DNA of 32,619 nt from CAYXVU01 sp964468725 (GCA_964468725.1 CAYXVU010000047.1:1-32619), one strand, 5' to 3'; positions 1 to 9,219 are shown, counted from the first letter of the stretch. Program-made: numbers and translations. Notes: generated by a model not told the origin, from the letters alone.

Positions 1-1548
1 GCAGTTGCCGGTGGGGTAGCCATCGTGCGCCAGTTCTTTGAACAGGCCACCGAACGCGCGCCGAGTCCGGCGATGCTCAAAGCTTTGTTGCTCAATTCAG
101 CAACCTATCTGACCGGCGTCAATGCCAACGATACGTTGCCGAGCGTGCGACAAGGATGGGGGCTGCTCAATCTCGGCAGAACCTTAGACAATGCGCCGCG
201 ACTGATGGACGATCAAGGCCATCTCTTCACCACGAGCGGGCAGGACTTCACTTTGGAAGGCGAAGTCGCCGACCCCAGCAAACCGTTTCGCGTCACCCTC
301 GTATGGACGGATGCGCCGGGTTCGATCATCGGGGATGCGGTCGTCAACAACCTCGATCTGCGCGTCGAGATTGATGGCAAGACCTATCTGGGCAACGTCT
401 TTGGCGGCGGCAGTTCGTTGGCCACCGGCTCACACGATGGGTTGAACAATGTCGAATCGGTGTGGCTGCCCGCAGGCCTGTCGGGCAAGTTCACCATCAA
501 AATCATCGCCGCCTCTATCGCTGGCGATGGCGTGCCCGGCAATAACGACATCAGCGACCAAGACTTTGCTTTGGTGGCCTACAACGCCCAACTCGAAGGC
601 GGTGGGGGCGGCGTGCTTGATGCTCCGCCGCGCGTCAACATCGGCTTTCCGCTTGGCGGCGAGAAATTCACAGCCGGTAATGTGATTCGCGTCACCTGGG
701 ATGCGTCGGACGATAAAAAGATTGAGAGTCAGCGCGTTGAGTTCTCCGGCGACGGCGGCTTCGCCTATAACACAATTGCCATCCTCGACGGCAAAGCGCG
801 CACCTTCGATTGGCGCGTTCCGGCAATTCCGACTCCGGCGGGCAGAATCAAGATCACGGCACTGGACGGCGTCAATCTGCCGGTCTCTTCAATCAGCCCG
901 AGCGATTTCGAACTCATCGTCGGCCCGCCCGATGTAACGCCGCCGACTTTGACTGTGGTTTCGCCCACGAAAGACCTGCTGATTGGAGGCGGGCAAGGGC
1001 TGACGATCAAATGGAAGGAGCAAGACAATGTCGGCGTCCTGCAACGGGTGATTGAATGGTCTGCCGATAACGGCGATACCTTCCAGCAAATCGCTGTCAT
1101 TATCGCGCCAAGCAGCGGGCAGGATCAGGAGTATACATGGGCGGTGCCAGCGTCTTTATCAACCAAACGCGGACGCTTACGACTTCGCATCACCGACGGC
1201 AACGGCAATTCGGCGCTGGCAACCTTGGTGAGCAAGATCGAAGTCTGGCCGCTGCCCTTCATCACCGACGCCAGCTTCGATAAAGATGCGGGCAAGAATG
1301 GACGGCTTGAACTCACGGGCAGGAACTTCCGCGATGGCGAAACCGAAGTCTTTGCCAATGGCCTGAAGGTGAAAAAACTTTCCTTCTCAGGCCACTGCGA
1401 CGCGCCCGACGGCACCTGTCGAAATATCGTCAGCGAGGATAAGAAGATTCACAAGAGGGTTCCGAAAGACGAGTTCACAACCTTTGTCATCAAGCTGCCG
1501 AAGACCGGACAAATCTCGCCGGAGTTTCGTTGGAAACGAAAGAAGTGA
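1..1548 (+). CDS. S8 (subtilisin-like) secreted serine peptidase, C-terminal part, cut by window start
   Basis: The reading frame is open from base 1 with no start codon needed, so the gene begins upstream. The first residues (AVAGGVAIVRQFFEQA, then SPAMLKALLLNSA and GWGLLNLGR) match the segment of subtilases just after the catalytic Ser of the GTSxAxP motif. The Ser itself and the Asp and His therefore lie outside the window. A beta-sandwich of the type found after the catalytic domain in KP-43-like peptidases follows (about residues 80-200, with RVTLVWTDAPG and NNLDLRV). Then come two Ig-like repeats (about 210-305 and 315-415, each with a WS/FS-x-D-x-G-x-x-F core and a TW/DWRVP motif) and a TIG/IPT-like end. 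It probably degrades protein outside the cell or at the surface. The family is clear; substrate and mode of export are unknown. The stop at 1546-1548 faces the stop of the next, convergent gene. Confidence 0.85.
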   Translation, partial: AVAGGVAIVRQFFEQATERAPSPAMLKALLLNSATYLTGVNANDTLPSVRQGWGLLNLGRTLDNAPRLMDDQGHLFTTSGQDFTLEGEVADPSKPFRVTLVWTDAPGSIIGDAVVNNLDLRVEIDGKTYLGNVFGGGSSLATGSHDGLNNVESVWLPAGLSGKFTIKIIAASIAGDGVPGNNDISDQDFALVAYNAQLEGGGGGVLDAPPRVNIGFPLGGEKFTAGNVIRVTWDASDDKKIESQRVEFSGDGGFAYNTIAILDGKARTFDWRVPAIPTPAGRIKITALDGVNLPVSSISPSDFELIVGPPDVTPPTLTVVSPTKDLLIGGGQGLTIKWKEQDNVGVLQRVIEWSADNGDTFQQIAVIIAPSSGQDQEYTWAVPASLSTKRGRLRLRITDGNGNSALATLVSKIEVWPLPFITDASFDKDAGKNGRLELTGRNFRDGETEVFANGLKVKKLSFSGHCDAPDGTCRNIVSEDKKIHKRVPKDEFTTFVIKLPKTGQISPEFRWKRKK

Positions 1549-1572
1549 GCGGCAAAGAAGAAGGCCTGAGAG

Positions 1573-1638
1573 ATGAAAGATGCGTGCCGATGAAACGGGT
1601 TTGGAGGTGATCCTCAACCTCCATTCACCATCTTTCAT
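1573..1638. repeat. Inverted repeat between convergent genes, possible bidirectional terminator
   Basis: ATGAAAGATG (1573-1582) is matched exactly by CATCTTTCAT (1629-1638), enclosing a second 7-bp hairpin TGGAGGT/ACCTCCA (1602-1608 and 1617-1623). The right arm overlaps the stop codon of the minus-strand gene. The position between two converging stops fits a terminator, but neither side has a strong T-run, so the function is a guess. Confidence 0.35.
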
Positions 1639-2819
1639 TTCAGTCCGTCGCGGGCGCCCTCGTTGGCAACTTCGGCTTGGTAGATGGCGGCTTTGAGGGC
1701 GGCAAGCTCTTTTTCACTCTTCAATTCACTCTCGAAGGCACGCAAGATCGGCAAGTGACGGTCGGTGCCTTCGAGCAAGCTTTTCAGCGCAACCTTAATG
1801 GCCGGGCTTTTCGGATTCCGCTCGTAAGCATCTTCGAGTTTGGCCATCGCTTCTTCGAGGGCGAGTTTATAATGGCGCAGCAAATCGGCGCGATCTAACT
1901 TTCCGAGCACGCCCCACTCGCGGGCTTCCTCTTCAGCTTTCTTTTGCGCTTTCTTATCGGTCGGGTCTATCGCAATGGGTTTGAGGGCGGCGATGCGGCG
2001 GTCGGCGATCTTCATAAACACCGCCATGCGTTCGTCAGCTTTCTGCGCCTTGCGAACCTGATCGTCTTCTTCTTCGGTCAGATAATCGCCCGCTATCTGT
2101 GCCGCAACCCGTCGCACCCTGTCGGCTCGCAGAGGTTGGTACGAGAGCGGCGGATTCTTCACAGCGCCGCTTTTGGGCGGCGGCTCTTTCCTATCCGGTT
2201 TTTCCGCATTGGGGTCTTGCAAGATGTCGCCCGCGCCAAAAGATTCATTGAGCGCCTTGACGCGCAATTGCTTGGTCTTGCGATGCGCATCTTGCGCAAA
2301 GCCGATGCGGTCGTCAGGGAAGAGGCGTTCGACGAGATCAAGCGTCTTGAGTTGTTTGTACAAGACCTGCTCAAGCTTCTTCGCCATGCTGCGACGGTCG
2401 CTGGTCTGCGAGAAGGTGAGTTGCGCCGCTTCAGCTAGCGTCTTATTGTAAATATCGAGGTCGCGTTCGGCACTCTGAGGCTCGCTACTCTGAATCGCTT
2501 TGTAGGCGGCGTCGAGATGGGTGTCGGCAATCTTCAGATAAGCGTCTAACAATTTTTTGGGTCGAGTGCGGGTCTCATCGAGCGTTGCTTTCTCTGACGG
2601 CGCGAGCAGTTCGATGAGGGGAGTCGGATCAACCGGCAACGGCGGCGGTTCGAGTTGTTGCGGTTGCGCGCTTGACTGAACGCTCAAAAAAAGCAGCCAA
2701 ACGGCTGTGAGCACGAAGCTGATTGGGCAATCACAGGCGGCGAAAAAACGCAGGCGGCGGGGCGGCATTGCCCCGCTGCGAGTCGCTTCTTGAGACTCTG
2801 TTGCGTTGCGTTCGTTCAT
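1635..2819 (-). CDS. Secreted or membrane-anchored alpha-helical protein with internal duplication, function unknown
   Basis: I do not recognise a named family. An N-terminal hydrophobic segment (about residues 32-50, ending SVQSSAQ) looks like a signal peptide, followed by a Pro-rich linker and a highly charged helical body. Two halves resemble each other: around residues 88-180 there is KIAD followed by a Leu/Ala-rich helix and LYKQLKTLDLVERL, and around residues 260-375 there is again KIAD and LLEGTDRHLPILRAF. They are separated by a Pro/Lys-rich linker. The ATG at 2819 gives the longest form; an in-frame ATG at 2768 (MPPRRLRFF) would give a more typical signal peptide, and neither has a clear ribosome site. 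It lies 61 bases after the TPR gene on the same strand and is probably co-transcribed, which suggests a periplasmic scaffold or partner role. No catalytic motif is visible. Confidence 0.7.
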   Translation of the reverse strand: MNERNATESQEATRSGAMPPRRLRFFAACDCPISFVLTAVWLLFLSVQSSAQPQQLEPPPLPVDPTPLIELLAPSEKATLDETRTRPKKLLDAYLKIADTHLDAAYKAIQSSEPQSAERDLDIYNKTLAEAAQLTFSQTSDRRSMAKKLEQVLYKQLKTLDLVERLFPDDRIGFAQDAHRKTKQLRVKALNESFGAGDILQDPNAEKPDRKEPPPKSGAVKNPPLSYQPLRADRVRRVAAQIAGDYLTEEEDDQVRKAQKADERMAVFMKIADRRIAALKPIAIDPTDKKAQKKAEEEAREWGVLGKLDRADLLRHYKLALEEAMAKLEDAYERNPKSPAIKVALKSLLEGTDRHLPILRAFESELKSEKELAALKAAIYQAEVANEGARDGLK

Positions 2820-2862
2820 GGCCGGGTCTGCGTCGCGTCTGTCACACGTCTGTAGAATGCAG

Positions 2863-2875
2863 GCCGGTGACCGGC
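2863..2875. repeat. Small intergenic palindrome, copy 1
   Basis: GCCGGTGACCGGC, a 5-bp stem with a 3-base loop in the gap between two minus-strand genes. It is similar to copies at 8392 and 19187. It could form a hairpin just after the TPR gene stop but is not followed by a T-run. Confidence 0.4.
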
Positions 2876-2880
2876 TTGCG

Positions 2881-4308
2881 CTATTGAGACTTCCCTTTCA
2901 TTACCGTCTTGCACTTTCCTTCTTTGGCCAGCTTCGCCAATAGGCCGAGCCGCAGATTGGCATCTTCGACATCGCTTTTATTGGCCGCCGGATCAGCGCG
3001 TTTGACAAACTCCTGATAGGCGCGCGTAGCTTGCTGGCAATCGCCCAGTTTGTCAAAACAGATCGCCAGAAAATAGTAACTGGCAGCGATCTCCGGGCGC
3101 GACTGAATCACCCATAGAAATTCGCGCGCCGCTTGCGGGTACTGATTCAGTTTGAAGAGAGCGGTCGCCAGATTGGCATGCGCCGCATGACTATTCGGCT
3201 CGCGGCGAATGGCTTCGGCCAGCACCGGCAAAGCGGCTTCGGCTTTCAGCCCGCGCACCAGCGCCGCACCGAGTTGCACGCGCAGGCGATTGTCTTCGCC
3301 ATTGACTTCCAACGCGCGCGTGTAATAGGAGGCGGCCACCTCCGGCTGCGTCGTGAAAAAGAGATCGCCTGCCAACCCCAGCAATTTGGCATTCTTCGGT
3401 TGCGCGGCAACTAGCTTTTCGACCTCTTTGAGCGCCTCTTCGCCCTGCTCATTCTCGGTCATCAAGCGAATCATCTCGGCGCGCACATCGAAGTCTTCGG
3501 GCTTCTCTCTGAGCAAACTGCGATAGATTTGTATGGCAGCTTGCCCCTGCCCCGCACGCGCATGCAATTGCGCGAGTTGGAGAGCCAAGTCGCGCGATGG
3601 CACGCTACGATACGCAGCCGAGTAATCTTCGATGGCCTTGAGCCATTCGCCGCGCCTTTCAAATAACCGTCCGCGCCCTTCGCGCGCCACCGCATTGCTC
3701 CCCTCCAATTCGAGGGCGCGCGAATAACTGGCGAAGGCTTCCTCTCTCTTATTCACCCGTTCAAGGGCGACGCCGAGCAGCGCGTGAGTGGAGGCGTCGG
3801 CCTCGCCTTGTACGATGGCAATTTGCAAGGTCTCTGCCGCCTGCGCGTTTTCGCCGGTCTTCAGCAAGGCGCTGGCATAGTACAAGCGCACGCCCGCAAG
3901 GCGCGGTTCCAATTCGAGGGCGCGCGCCAACTCGCGTTTTGCCTCTTCGGTCTTGCCCGCATCGAGCAACAATTGACCGAGTCCGCGATGCGCCCGCGCA
4001 AAGTCGGGGTTGAGTTCGATGACTTTGCGAAAATCGGCTTCGGCTTCCCCGCCTCTGTTCAACGAAGCGTAAGCGACGGCGCGCTGATAGTAGACTTGAA
4101 AAAGCGTGGCATCAGCAGCAATGGCGGTCGTATAGGCGCGCACAGCAGACAGATGATCGCCACGCTCTTGCGCCGCCTGCCCCTCTTCAAAGGCTGCGAC
4201 GGCACGTTGTCGGGCATCATCGGCGGCAGCGGCTCGCCGCGTCTGCGCGGTCGCCGTGCCGGTCAGTAAGCAAATGATTGTGAGTGCAATAAGCGAGCAG
4301 AGACGCAT
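2881..4308 (-). CDS. Secreted TPR-repeat protein
   Basis: About 475 residues. The N-terminus MRLCSLIALTIICLLTGTATAQ is a signal peptide. Nearly all of the rest is tetratricopeptide repeats of about 34 residues, recognisable by the A-x-x-x-Y/F...A-L-E-L-x-P spacing (for example AEADFRKVIELNPDFARAHRGLGQLL and AFASYSRALELEGSNAVAREGRG). I count roughly a dozen. TPR arrays bind other proteins and have no enzymatic role, so this is probably a periplasmic adaptor. I chose the ATG at 4308 over an upstream TTG at 4359 because it puts the signal peptide at the very N-terminus and has a GGAG about 10 bases upstream. It is preceded by the O-antigen-ligase/TPR gene and followed by the duplicated helical protein, all on the minus strand with gaps of about 100 bases or less, consistent with one transcript. 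Confidence 0.85.
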   Translation of the reverse strand: MRLCSLIALTIICLLTGTATAQTRRAAAADDARQRAVAAFEEGQAAQERGDHLSAVRAYTTAIAADATLFQVYYQRAVAYASLNRGGEAEADFRKVIELNPDFARAHRGLGQLLLDAGKTEEAKRELARALELEPRLAGVRLYYASALLKTGENAQAAETLQIAIVQGEADASTHALLGVALERVNKREEAFASYSRALELEGSNAVAREGRGRLFERRGEWLKAIEDYSAAYRSVPSRDLALQLAQLHARAGQGQAAIQIYRSLLREKPEDFDVRAEMIRLMTENEQGEEALKEVEKLVAAQPKNAKLLGLAGDLFFTTQPEVAASYYTRALEVNGEDNRLRVQLGAALVRGLKAEAALPVLAEAIRREPNSHAAHANLATALFKLNQYPQAAREFLWVIQSRPEIAASYYFLAICFDKLGDCQQATRAYQEFVKRADPAANKSDVEDANLRLGLLAKLAKEGKCKTVMKGKSQ

Positions 4309-4410
4309 GGCACAACAACTCCGCCTCGCATCATAGCATTTGCTTTCATGGGCTTTCAACGCAGGCTGATGGCCGCAGGTGCAACGGCGGTGCGAGGTAA
4401 CTGTTTGCGT

Positions 4411-6795
4411 TCACCGAGGCGGCAGATTGGATGCGGGGGGGTTGGCTTTTAAGGTTTCAATGCGGGCGCGCACCTCTTCTGCATCGCCCGCCTCACCGAT
4501 GATGGCCAAGTATTTGCGCCACTCGGCGATGGCTTGATCGCGCAAATTCTCTTTTTCATAGACCAATGCTAGCTCCCGATGACAGGGCGGGCAGGGCGCA
4601 GCCGAGCGACGAATGGCGCGCAGCAAATTCTTCTGCGCCGTCGCCGTGTCGCCCGCTTTGGCGAGTGCCTGACTGCGCCCGATGATGGCGGTAATCATAT
4701 CATCGGGCAGCGGCGGTCGCCCGCGCGCATCATCACGCACTTGGATGGCTTCGCTAGTTTCCGGTTTGATCTCCAACGCGCGTTCGGCTTCAGTAAAGGC
4801 AGCCTCCTTCTCGCCGAGCGCCAGATAGGCTTTCGCCAATAAGTAATGGGCTTGATAGCTCTGCCCATCCCACTGCGCAGCCGCCCCGGCATATTCGCGC
4901 AAGCGTTCATAATCGTTGGCCGTCAACGCCAAATAACCGAGCATGACGTTCATCAACTCCGGCGTCAGGGTGTGCGCTAGCGGTCGTGGCGACAAGGCAA
5001 CTGCTACTTCGAGAGCCTTATCATGCACGGCGGCGAAAGACTCGGTTGTGGCGATGGACTTACTCTTGGTGCTCGGCGCGATTTGCGCGAGCAGGCTGAC
5101 GGCTAAAAACTCATGCGCGCCTGTCGGGTCAGGGCTATTGGCCGTTGCTTGCGCATGTTGGACGATGGCATTGAAATTGCCCGCCCGCGCCGCCAGGATG
5201 ATTTGCCGAACCCGAGTTTCGGCTTCGAACAGACCGGCCACATACAATGTCGAAGCGATGACTGCCACGGCTGCCACTGCCAACCCGACAGTAGCCAGCC
5301 ATCCCGGCAAAACGAAGGGGCGCGGTTTTGCTTGGCTCTCCGTCGCCGCTGCGCCCGCAACAGTGGGCGCAGCTACCTGCGGCTGGCTTTCATGCACCGT
5401 GATATTGGCCATAACTTGAGCGAGCGCCAGAAAGCCGAAGAGATAAAGCCCCGTCGAAATCTGGTTATAAATAAAAAAATTGTGCACCATCACAGCAGCC
5501 AGCGCCGCCATCAGCGAGGTGGTGATAATTTGCAAGCGGCGCTCCGGCGCGCGGCGTCGGGCGCGCACCAACCAGGCGAAGGCCGACACGATCATCGCGA
5601 CGTATAGCACAGCCCCCGGCAAACCGTAAGCGATCAAGGCATCAAGATAGGAGTTATGCGGGTTTTCATTATTAGCCGTCGGTTCAAGGCGCGCCAGTTC
5701 CGGCGATTTGTAGGCGAGAAAGGCTTTGCGAAACCCTTCCGGGCCGACGCCGATGAGCGCTACAGAAGGCAACATCTTCAATGAATCGCGCCATAAAATC
5801 GTGCGTCCGGCTCCGGTGAAGCCTTCCGTTGCAAACGATTTCGCGCGCGCTACCAGACTGCGCGACGCCGAACTGAGGCTGACGAGCAAACTGACAACGA
5901 TGAGCGCCGCCACGATGATGGCCGTCCGCCGTAAGAGCTGCGCGGCGCTTGCTCCCCGGATGACCGCCAACCAACTTTGTCTGTCCACCCAGGCAAATGC
6001 GCCAATGCCGCAGATGATCCCCACCCACGCGCCGCGTGTGCCGCTAAAGAGGATGGCCAGCAACGAGAGCATCGCGCCCATCAAAACCAGCCAACGGGAA
6101 CGCCCTTCGGTCGTGACGGCAAGCCCTACCGATACGGGCGTCGTGTAGAGCAAGAAGTTGCCCAAATAATTCGAATGACCGAGCGTGCTGACGGCGCGCA
6201 ACACATTACCTTGTTGATCGCCGGAGGTGTACAGCCCAGCCCACAAAAACGGATCGAAGCCGAAAAATTGCATCACGCCGTAAACCGCAACCAGACTGCC
6301 GGTCAGCGCCAGCGCCCACAATGCGCGTTTGAGCCGCGCGCCATCGCGCCCGACGCCAACGATCAGACCGATGAAACAAACCAGATAACAGAGGTGCGTC
6401 AGCAACCCCATTTGATTGAATACACTGCCAAAAAAAGAAGAGAGCGGCGCGACGCCGAAGCAGGTCGAGAGCGTCATCGCCGCTAAAAAACCGTAGACCA
6501 GCCAGACGTGTTTCGAGTTGAGCAAACTGCCTACCTCAAGATGATTATTTGCGGCTTGCTTCCAATTCACGGCCAGCAACAAGGCGATGACCGATGCGAG
6601 AACCAGCAGCAGCGCGTATTTCGGCAGCGAGTAGACGCGATAAACCGAGGTGCTGAAGACCAGCGGCACTAACACAAAGGCAGCAAGGCTCGACCAAAAC
6701 AAGGCGCGCCGCGCACGCGGCACAGCGACGAAGTGAGACGGTTTTTTCTGCGGTACAGTGATTGGGCGAGACGATTTTTTCTTCGGAGATTTCAT
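4411..6795 (-). CDS. O-antigen ligase/polymerase-family membrane protein with C-terminal TPR domain
   Basis: About 794 residues. A basic cytoplasmic N-terminus is followed by about ten to twelve hydrophobic segments. The Wzy_C (O-antigen ligase) hallmarks are present: TLGHSNYLGNFLL, FSGTRGAWVG, a periplasmic loop with GRTILWRDS and IGVGPEGFRKAF, and NPHNSYLDALIAYGLPG. After a further membrane segment (about 500-530) the last 250 or so residues are soluble TPR-like repeats (ANDYERLREYAGAAAQW, YQAHYLLAKAYLALGEKEAAFTEAERALEIKP). Family members join or polymerise lipid-linked glycans at the periplasmic face of the inner membrane. Some related proteins glycosylate proteins, so the substrate cannot be read from sequence. 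The ATG at 6795 (MKSPKKK) is preferred over the one at 6840, because the extra 15 residues look non-coding; neither has a strong ribosome site. No other surface-glycan genes are nearby. Confidence 0.85.
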   Translation of the reverse strand: MKSPKKKSSRPITVPQKKPSHFVAVPRARRALFWSSLAAFVLVPLVFSTSVYRVYSLPKYALLLVLASVIALLLAVNWKQAANNHLEVGSLLNSKHVWLVYGFLAAMTLSTCFGVAPLSSFFGSVFNQMGLLTHLCYLVCFIGLIVGVGRDGARLKRALWALALTGSLVAVYGVMQFFGFDPFLWAGLYTSGDQQGNVLRAVSTLGHSNYLGNFLLYTTPVSVGLAVTTEGRSRWLVLMGAMLSLLAILFSGTRGAWVGIICGIGAFAWVDRQSWLAVIRGASAAQLLRRTAIIVAALIVVSLLVSLSSASRSLVARAKSFATEGFTGAGRTILWRDSLKMLPSVALIGVGPEGFRKAFLAYKSPELARLEPTANNENPHNSYLDALIAYGLPGAVLYVAMIVSAFAWLVRARRRAPERRLQIITTSLMAALAAVMVHNFFIYNQISTGLYLFGFLALAQVMANITVHESQPQVAAPTVAGAAATESQAKPRPFVLPGWLATVGLAVAAVAVIASTLYVAGLFEAETRVRQIILAARAGNFNAIVQHAQATANSPDPTGAHEFLAVSLLAQIAPSTKSKSIATTESFAAVHDKALEVAVALSPRPLAHTLTPELMNVMLGYLALTANDYERLREYAGAAAQWDGQSYQAHYLLAKAYLALGEKEAAFTEAERALEIKPETSEAIQVRDDARGRPPLPDDMITAIIGRSQALAKAGDTATAQKNLLRAIRRSAAPCPPCHRELALVYEKENLRDQAIAEWRKYLAIIGEAGDAEEVRARIETLKANPPASNLPPR

Positions 6796-6909
6796 AAAGA
6801 GAAGGGTTGAGAAGTGGTCAGAGACCGCCGCCCTTTGCACGTTGTACCGGCAGCCAGAGACCGATCATCAACAGTTCACGGTTCATTGAGAATTTTTATA
6901 AGACCGCTT

Positions 6910-8361
6910 CTAGTTGCCTGCGGGCTTTGACTTCTTCGCCGGAGGCGCTTCGAATAGCAGCCCCGGCTTGATTACCCCCCGCAGGGCTGCGCCTTCGGCA
7001 TTGGCCAACCGCAAGCCGAGCAAACCCGCGATGGTCGGCGCAATATCAATCATGCGCGCCACCGCCATCTTCGCTCCTGTGCGCGCTCCCGCGCCATAGA
7101 CAATCAGAGAGGCGCGCAGTTCGGCGCGCGTCGGCAGATGCCCATGAGTGCCGCGATAATCCTTCGCTTCCGCGATCTCGTCGCCGGTCAGCTTTTCATC
7201 GAAAGTGAAGCCGATAGTCGCATCGAGCATCAACTCGGCTTGCGGGATCCCGCCGAGTCGTTGCATCTCATTCTTTGTGAGGATGCGATACAGAGGTCGT
7301 CCCTTGCCGGTGAGGTAGGGTTGAAAAATTTCGGAGACGCGTTTGGCCGTCTCTTTATCATTGGGGTCGCGCAAGACGATAGCGCAGGCGCCGCCTGCTG
7401 GCCAGGCAGCGGCTTTCCAGTCCGTCGCCGCACCCGTGGCATCGAGGGTGATGAGCCTTTCTTTGGCCAACACGACATTCGGATAGAACCGCTTCTCGAC
7501 CTTTGCGAAGCCGTGATCGGAGACTAAAAAGAAGGTGGTCTTCTCAAAGATGCCCGCCGCTTTGGTCGCTTCGATGATGCGTCCGACATAACCATCCAGC
7601 CGTTCAGTGATTTCCAACGCCTGCGGTGTGCGCGTGCCGAAACGATGGTGCGCGCCATCGAGTTCAATCAGATGAATCAACATCAAGTTGGGCTTGTACT
7701 CTTTGATGATGAACTCGCTGGCGGCCAGACGACGCCCGTCCACGCTGTTGTCGTGCGAGGTGGTTGCAGCGGCAATCTTTGCCAGCAAGCCAGGAGTCGA
7801 GTATTGAATCGTGCGTTTCGACGTGCGCGGATTCTCTTTGGGGTCGAAAATCTCCGGCACGTTGTAATCAATCTCCGCCCCAGCGGTGACTGGCCAGCCG
7901 ACCGCGCCGGTGGTCAGTCCGTTCTTCTTCGCCAGCATCCACAGCGTTTCAGCGGTCAGGTCTTTTGAATACCAGTACCACTCCAACGTCTGCGCCTCGG
8001 TCGGCGCTTCGAAGATGCGGTTTTGCACAATGCCATGTAGCGCCGGTCGCACGCCGGTGATGAGCGAGGTGTGCGCCGGATAAGTCACAGAGGGATAGAC
8101 GCCTTCAACGCCATCGGCATAAGCGCCCTCCAACTTCATTTTGGTCAAGGTCGGCACTTTCAACCCGACAGCAGCAGAAGCCGTATAGTATTCCGGCACC
8201 AACCCGTCAATTGAAATCATGACCACATGCGCGTCCCGGCGCGGTTGCTGCACGGCGGGAGCGGTTGCGGGCGATTGGGTTTGCGAGCGCAGAGTGGAAG
8301 CGCCGAGCGCCAACACGAGGAAGGCAATCCATAGAGCGCGTGTGTGCAGGATGGTTTTCAT
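6910..8361 (-). CDS. Secreted alkaline-phosphatase-superfamily protein, NPP-type phosphodiesterase/nucleotide pyrophosphatase
   Basis: 483 residues with a signal peptide (hydrophobic 10-24). The metal and catalytic residues of nucleotide pyrophosphatase/phosphodiesterases are in the usual order: Asp52 in MISIDG, nucleophile Thr93 in PSVTYPAHTSLITG, Asp235 and His239 in ELDGAHHRFG, Asp282-His283 in VSDHG, and His406 in GTHGH. Such enzymes use two zinc ions to cleave phosphodiester or pyrophosphate bonds, acting here in the periplasm or outside. Real substrates range from nucleotides to phospholipid head groups and cannot be chosen from the sequence. The C-terminus is Lys/Pro rich. It lies between the MBL-fold gene (99 bases upstream) and the O-antigen-ligase gene (114 bases downstream), all on the minus strand, so co-transcription is possible but the gaps are wide. 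Confidence 0.9.
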   Translation of the reverse strand: MKTILHTRALWIAFLVLALGASTLRSQTQSPATAPAVQQPRRDAHVVMISIDGLVPEYYTASAAVGLKVPTLTKMKLEGAYADGVEGVYPSVTYPAHTSLITGVRPALHGIVQNRIFEAPTEAQTLEWYWYSKDLTAETLWMLAKKNGLTTGAVGWPVTAGAEIDYNVPEIFDPKENPRTSKRTIQYSTPGLLAKIAAATTSHDNSVDGRRLAASEFIIKEYKPNLMLIHLIELDGAHHRFGTRTPQALEITERLDGYVGRIIEATKAAGIFEKTTFFLVSDHGFAKVEKRFYPNVVLAKERLITLDATGAATDWKAAAWPAGGACAIVLRDPNDKETAKRVSEIFQPYLTGKGRPLYRILTKNEMQRLGGIPQAELMLDATIGFTFDEKLTGDEIAEAKDYRGTHGHLPTRAELRASLIVYGAGARTGAKMAVARMIDIAPTIAGLLGLRLANAEGAALRGVIKPGLLFEAPPAKKSKPAGN

Positions 8362-8391
8362 CTCTTTGGTGACCTCGCCAAATAATTCGCA

Positions 8392-8404
8392 GCCGGTTAT
8401 CGGC
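8392..8404. repeat. Small intergenic palindrome, copy 2
   Basis: GCCGGTTATCGGC in the 99-base gap upstream of the phosphodiesterase gene. It shares 12 of 13 bases with the copy at 19187 and 11 of 13 with the one at 2863. Confidence 0.4.
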
Positions 8405-8460
8405 CTACGCCCTCGCCTGCGGTGATGAGCAGCGACGGAGAGCCAATGGTGTGCCAGCCG

Positions 8461-9219
8461 CTAGAGTTCGAAACTCATTCCATCTCGGCCGATAACGACT
8501 TCGCCAGCGTAGTCGCGTTGCAACCCGCGTTGCAACTCCTCTTCGTCAACTTCGAAGTAGAAATGAGTAACCACGAGTCTTTTCACCTGTGCCGCCGACG
8601 CCATACGCGCGACATCGCGTACGGCAAGATGGGGCACGCCAGCGCGATGTTCACGAAACGAACATTCCGAAATCAACACATCAGCGCCGTTGAAAAAGTC
8701 GGGCAACTCATCGCTCACATCCGTATCGCCGGTGTAGCAGATGACCTTGCCTTGATGCTCGACGCGCACGGCCAGACTCTCTTCCGTGTGCGGCGTTTTG
8801 GCAACCCGAAGCTGTGCGTCGGACGACAAGGCAAGGCTTTCGCCCGCTTCCACAACGCGCACGGCGAACGGAAATTTCGGCGTGAAGAGATTCTCCCCGA
8901 ACGCTTGTTTGAGTCCGGCCATCACGGTTTCGATGCCGCGCGGCGCAACCAGCGTCAACGGCTGGTTGCGCGTCGTTCGCCTGCCGTATTTGAAGGCAAA
9001 CATCAAAGCGGCCAACTCGCCGCAGTGGTCTACATGAAAATGGCTGATGAAGAGGTGGGTCAGGTTCTCCCAATCCAACCCGTACCGCGCCATTGCCGGG
9101 ACTGTGCCCGCGCCGCAATCGAGCAGCAGACGCGCATCCGCTATCTCAATGAAGTAGCCCGCCGAATTTCTGTCGCCGTTCGGGACGACCGTGCCCGATC
9201 CGAGAATCGTGAGTTTCAT
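8461..9219 (-). CDS. MBL-fold metallo-hydrolase, ribonuclease Z-like
   Basis: 252 residues. It has the metallo-beta-lactamase signature HxHxDH as SHFHVDH (His60, His62, Asp64, His65), then TPH (His144), YTGDT (Asp165) and THF (His219), the full two-metal set. The start MKLTILGSGTVVPNGDRNSAGYFIE is typical of the RNase Z/ElaC group and its relatives. Real RNase Z matures tRNA 3' ends; many proteins of this shape have other or unknown hydrolase roles, so I leave out a gene symbol. The frame is open for 82 codons upstream, but the ATG at 9219 is favoured: it begins the conserved glycine-rich strand and has GAGG about 6 bases before it. A possible -10 (TAGAAT, minus strand 9260-9255) lies upstream in the divergent gap to the MFS gene. 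No signal peptide, so cytoplasmic. Confidence 0.88.
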   Translation of the reverse strand: MKLTILGSGTVVPNGDRNSAGYFIEIADARLLLDCGAGTVPAMARYGLDWENLTHLFISHFHVDHCGELAALMFAFKYGRRTTRNQPLTLVAPRGIETVMAGLKQAFGENLFTPKFPFAVRVVEAGESLALSSDAQLRVAKTPHTEESLAVRVEHQGKVICYTGDTDVSDELPDFFNGADVLISECSFREHRAGVPHLAVRDVARMASAAQVKRLVVTHFYFEVDEEELQRGLQRDYAGEVVIGRDGMSFEL

